NCBI GenBank assembly: GCA_018067055.1
Contig: JAGPVK010000224.1
Coordinates: 1 to 6,229 of the forward strand
DNA from: Sphingomonadales bacterium
Lineage (GTDB): Bacteria > Pseudomonadota > Alphaproteobacteria > Sphingomonadales > Sphingomonadaceae
Length of the DNA stretch: 6,229 nucleotides
Reading direction: 5' to 3'
Shown: positions 6,229-6,229 of the stretch, piece by piece
How positions within the stretch are numbered: position 1 is the stretch's first letter
How the letters are laid out: the number at the start of each line of letters is the position of its first letter
Translations under genes and position numbers: made by a program
Notes under the pieces: model-generated
What the model was told of the DNA's origin: nothing
What the model saw: the letters and a program-made list of their open reading frames with translations, nothing else
Database searches by the model: none

Positions 6229-6229
6229 A

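Overview
The window looks like ordinary chromosomal DNA from a GC-rich alphaproteobacterium. The protein sequences read like Sphingomonadales (Sphingorhabdus, Sphingopyxis or Erythrobacter-like), but this is an impression from the sequences and was not searched. Coding density is very high. There is no gene-free stretch above about 60 bases, and I see no RNA gene, CRISPR array, insertion sequence, phage gene or long repeat.

Layout: positions 2-520 (plus strand) hold the C-terminal 172 residues of a CpaF/TadA-type secretion ATPase of the tight-adherence (Tad/Flp) pilus family. It ends 7 bases from the end of a convergent minus-strand gene train that fills the rest of the window. Read in the direction of transcription (right to left), the train is: the C-terminal part of a polysaccharide deacetylase-like protein (running off the right edge), a secreted M19 membrane dipeptidase, an acyl-CoA dehydrogenase, a 3-hydroxyisobutyryl-CoA hydrolase, an enoyl-CoA hydratase, a 3-hydroxyisobutyrate dehydrogenase (mmsB), and a 65-residue protein with two predicted membrane segments. 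Gaps are 10, 2, 8, -4 (ATGA overlap), 60 and 6 bases, so a single operon is likely. Its promoter must lie to the right of the window.

The four central enzymes form a chain from isobutyryl-CoA to methylmalonate semialdehyde: dehydrogenase (isobutyryl-CoA to methacrylyl-CoA), hydratase (to 3-hydroxyisobutyryl-CoA), hydrolase (to free 3-hydroxyisobutyrate) and mmsB (to methylmalonate semialdehyde). This is the distal valine catabolic pathway. The last enzyme, methylmalonate-semialdehyde dehydrogenase (mmsA), is not in the window. The two crotonase-fold neighbours can be told apart at the active site: the hydratase keeps both catalytic glutamates, and the hydrolase has glycine at the first and the PET/FPDVGGG motif at the second.

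I found no previously undescribed system. The points most worth a second look are the cell-envelope enzymes (deacetylase and dipeptidase) joined tightly to a valine pathway, the uncharacterised two-helix protein at the end of the train, the translational coupling of hydrolase and hydratase, and a cpaF that ends without tadB/tadC directly behind it.
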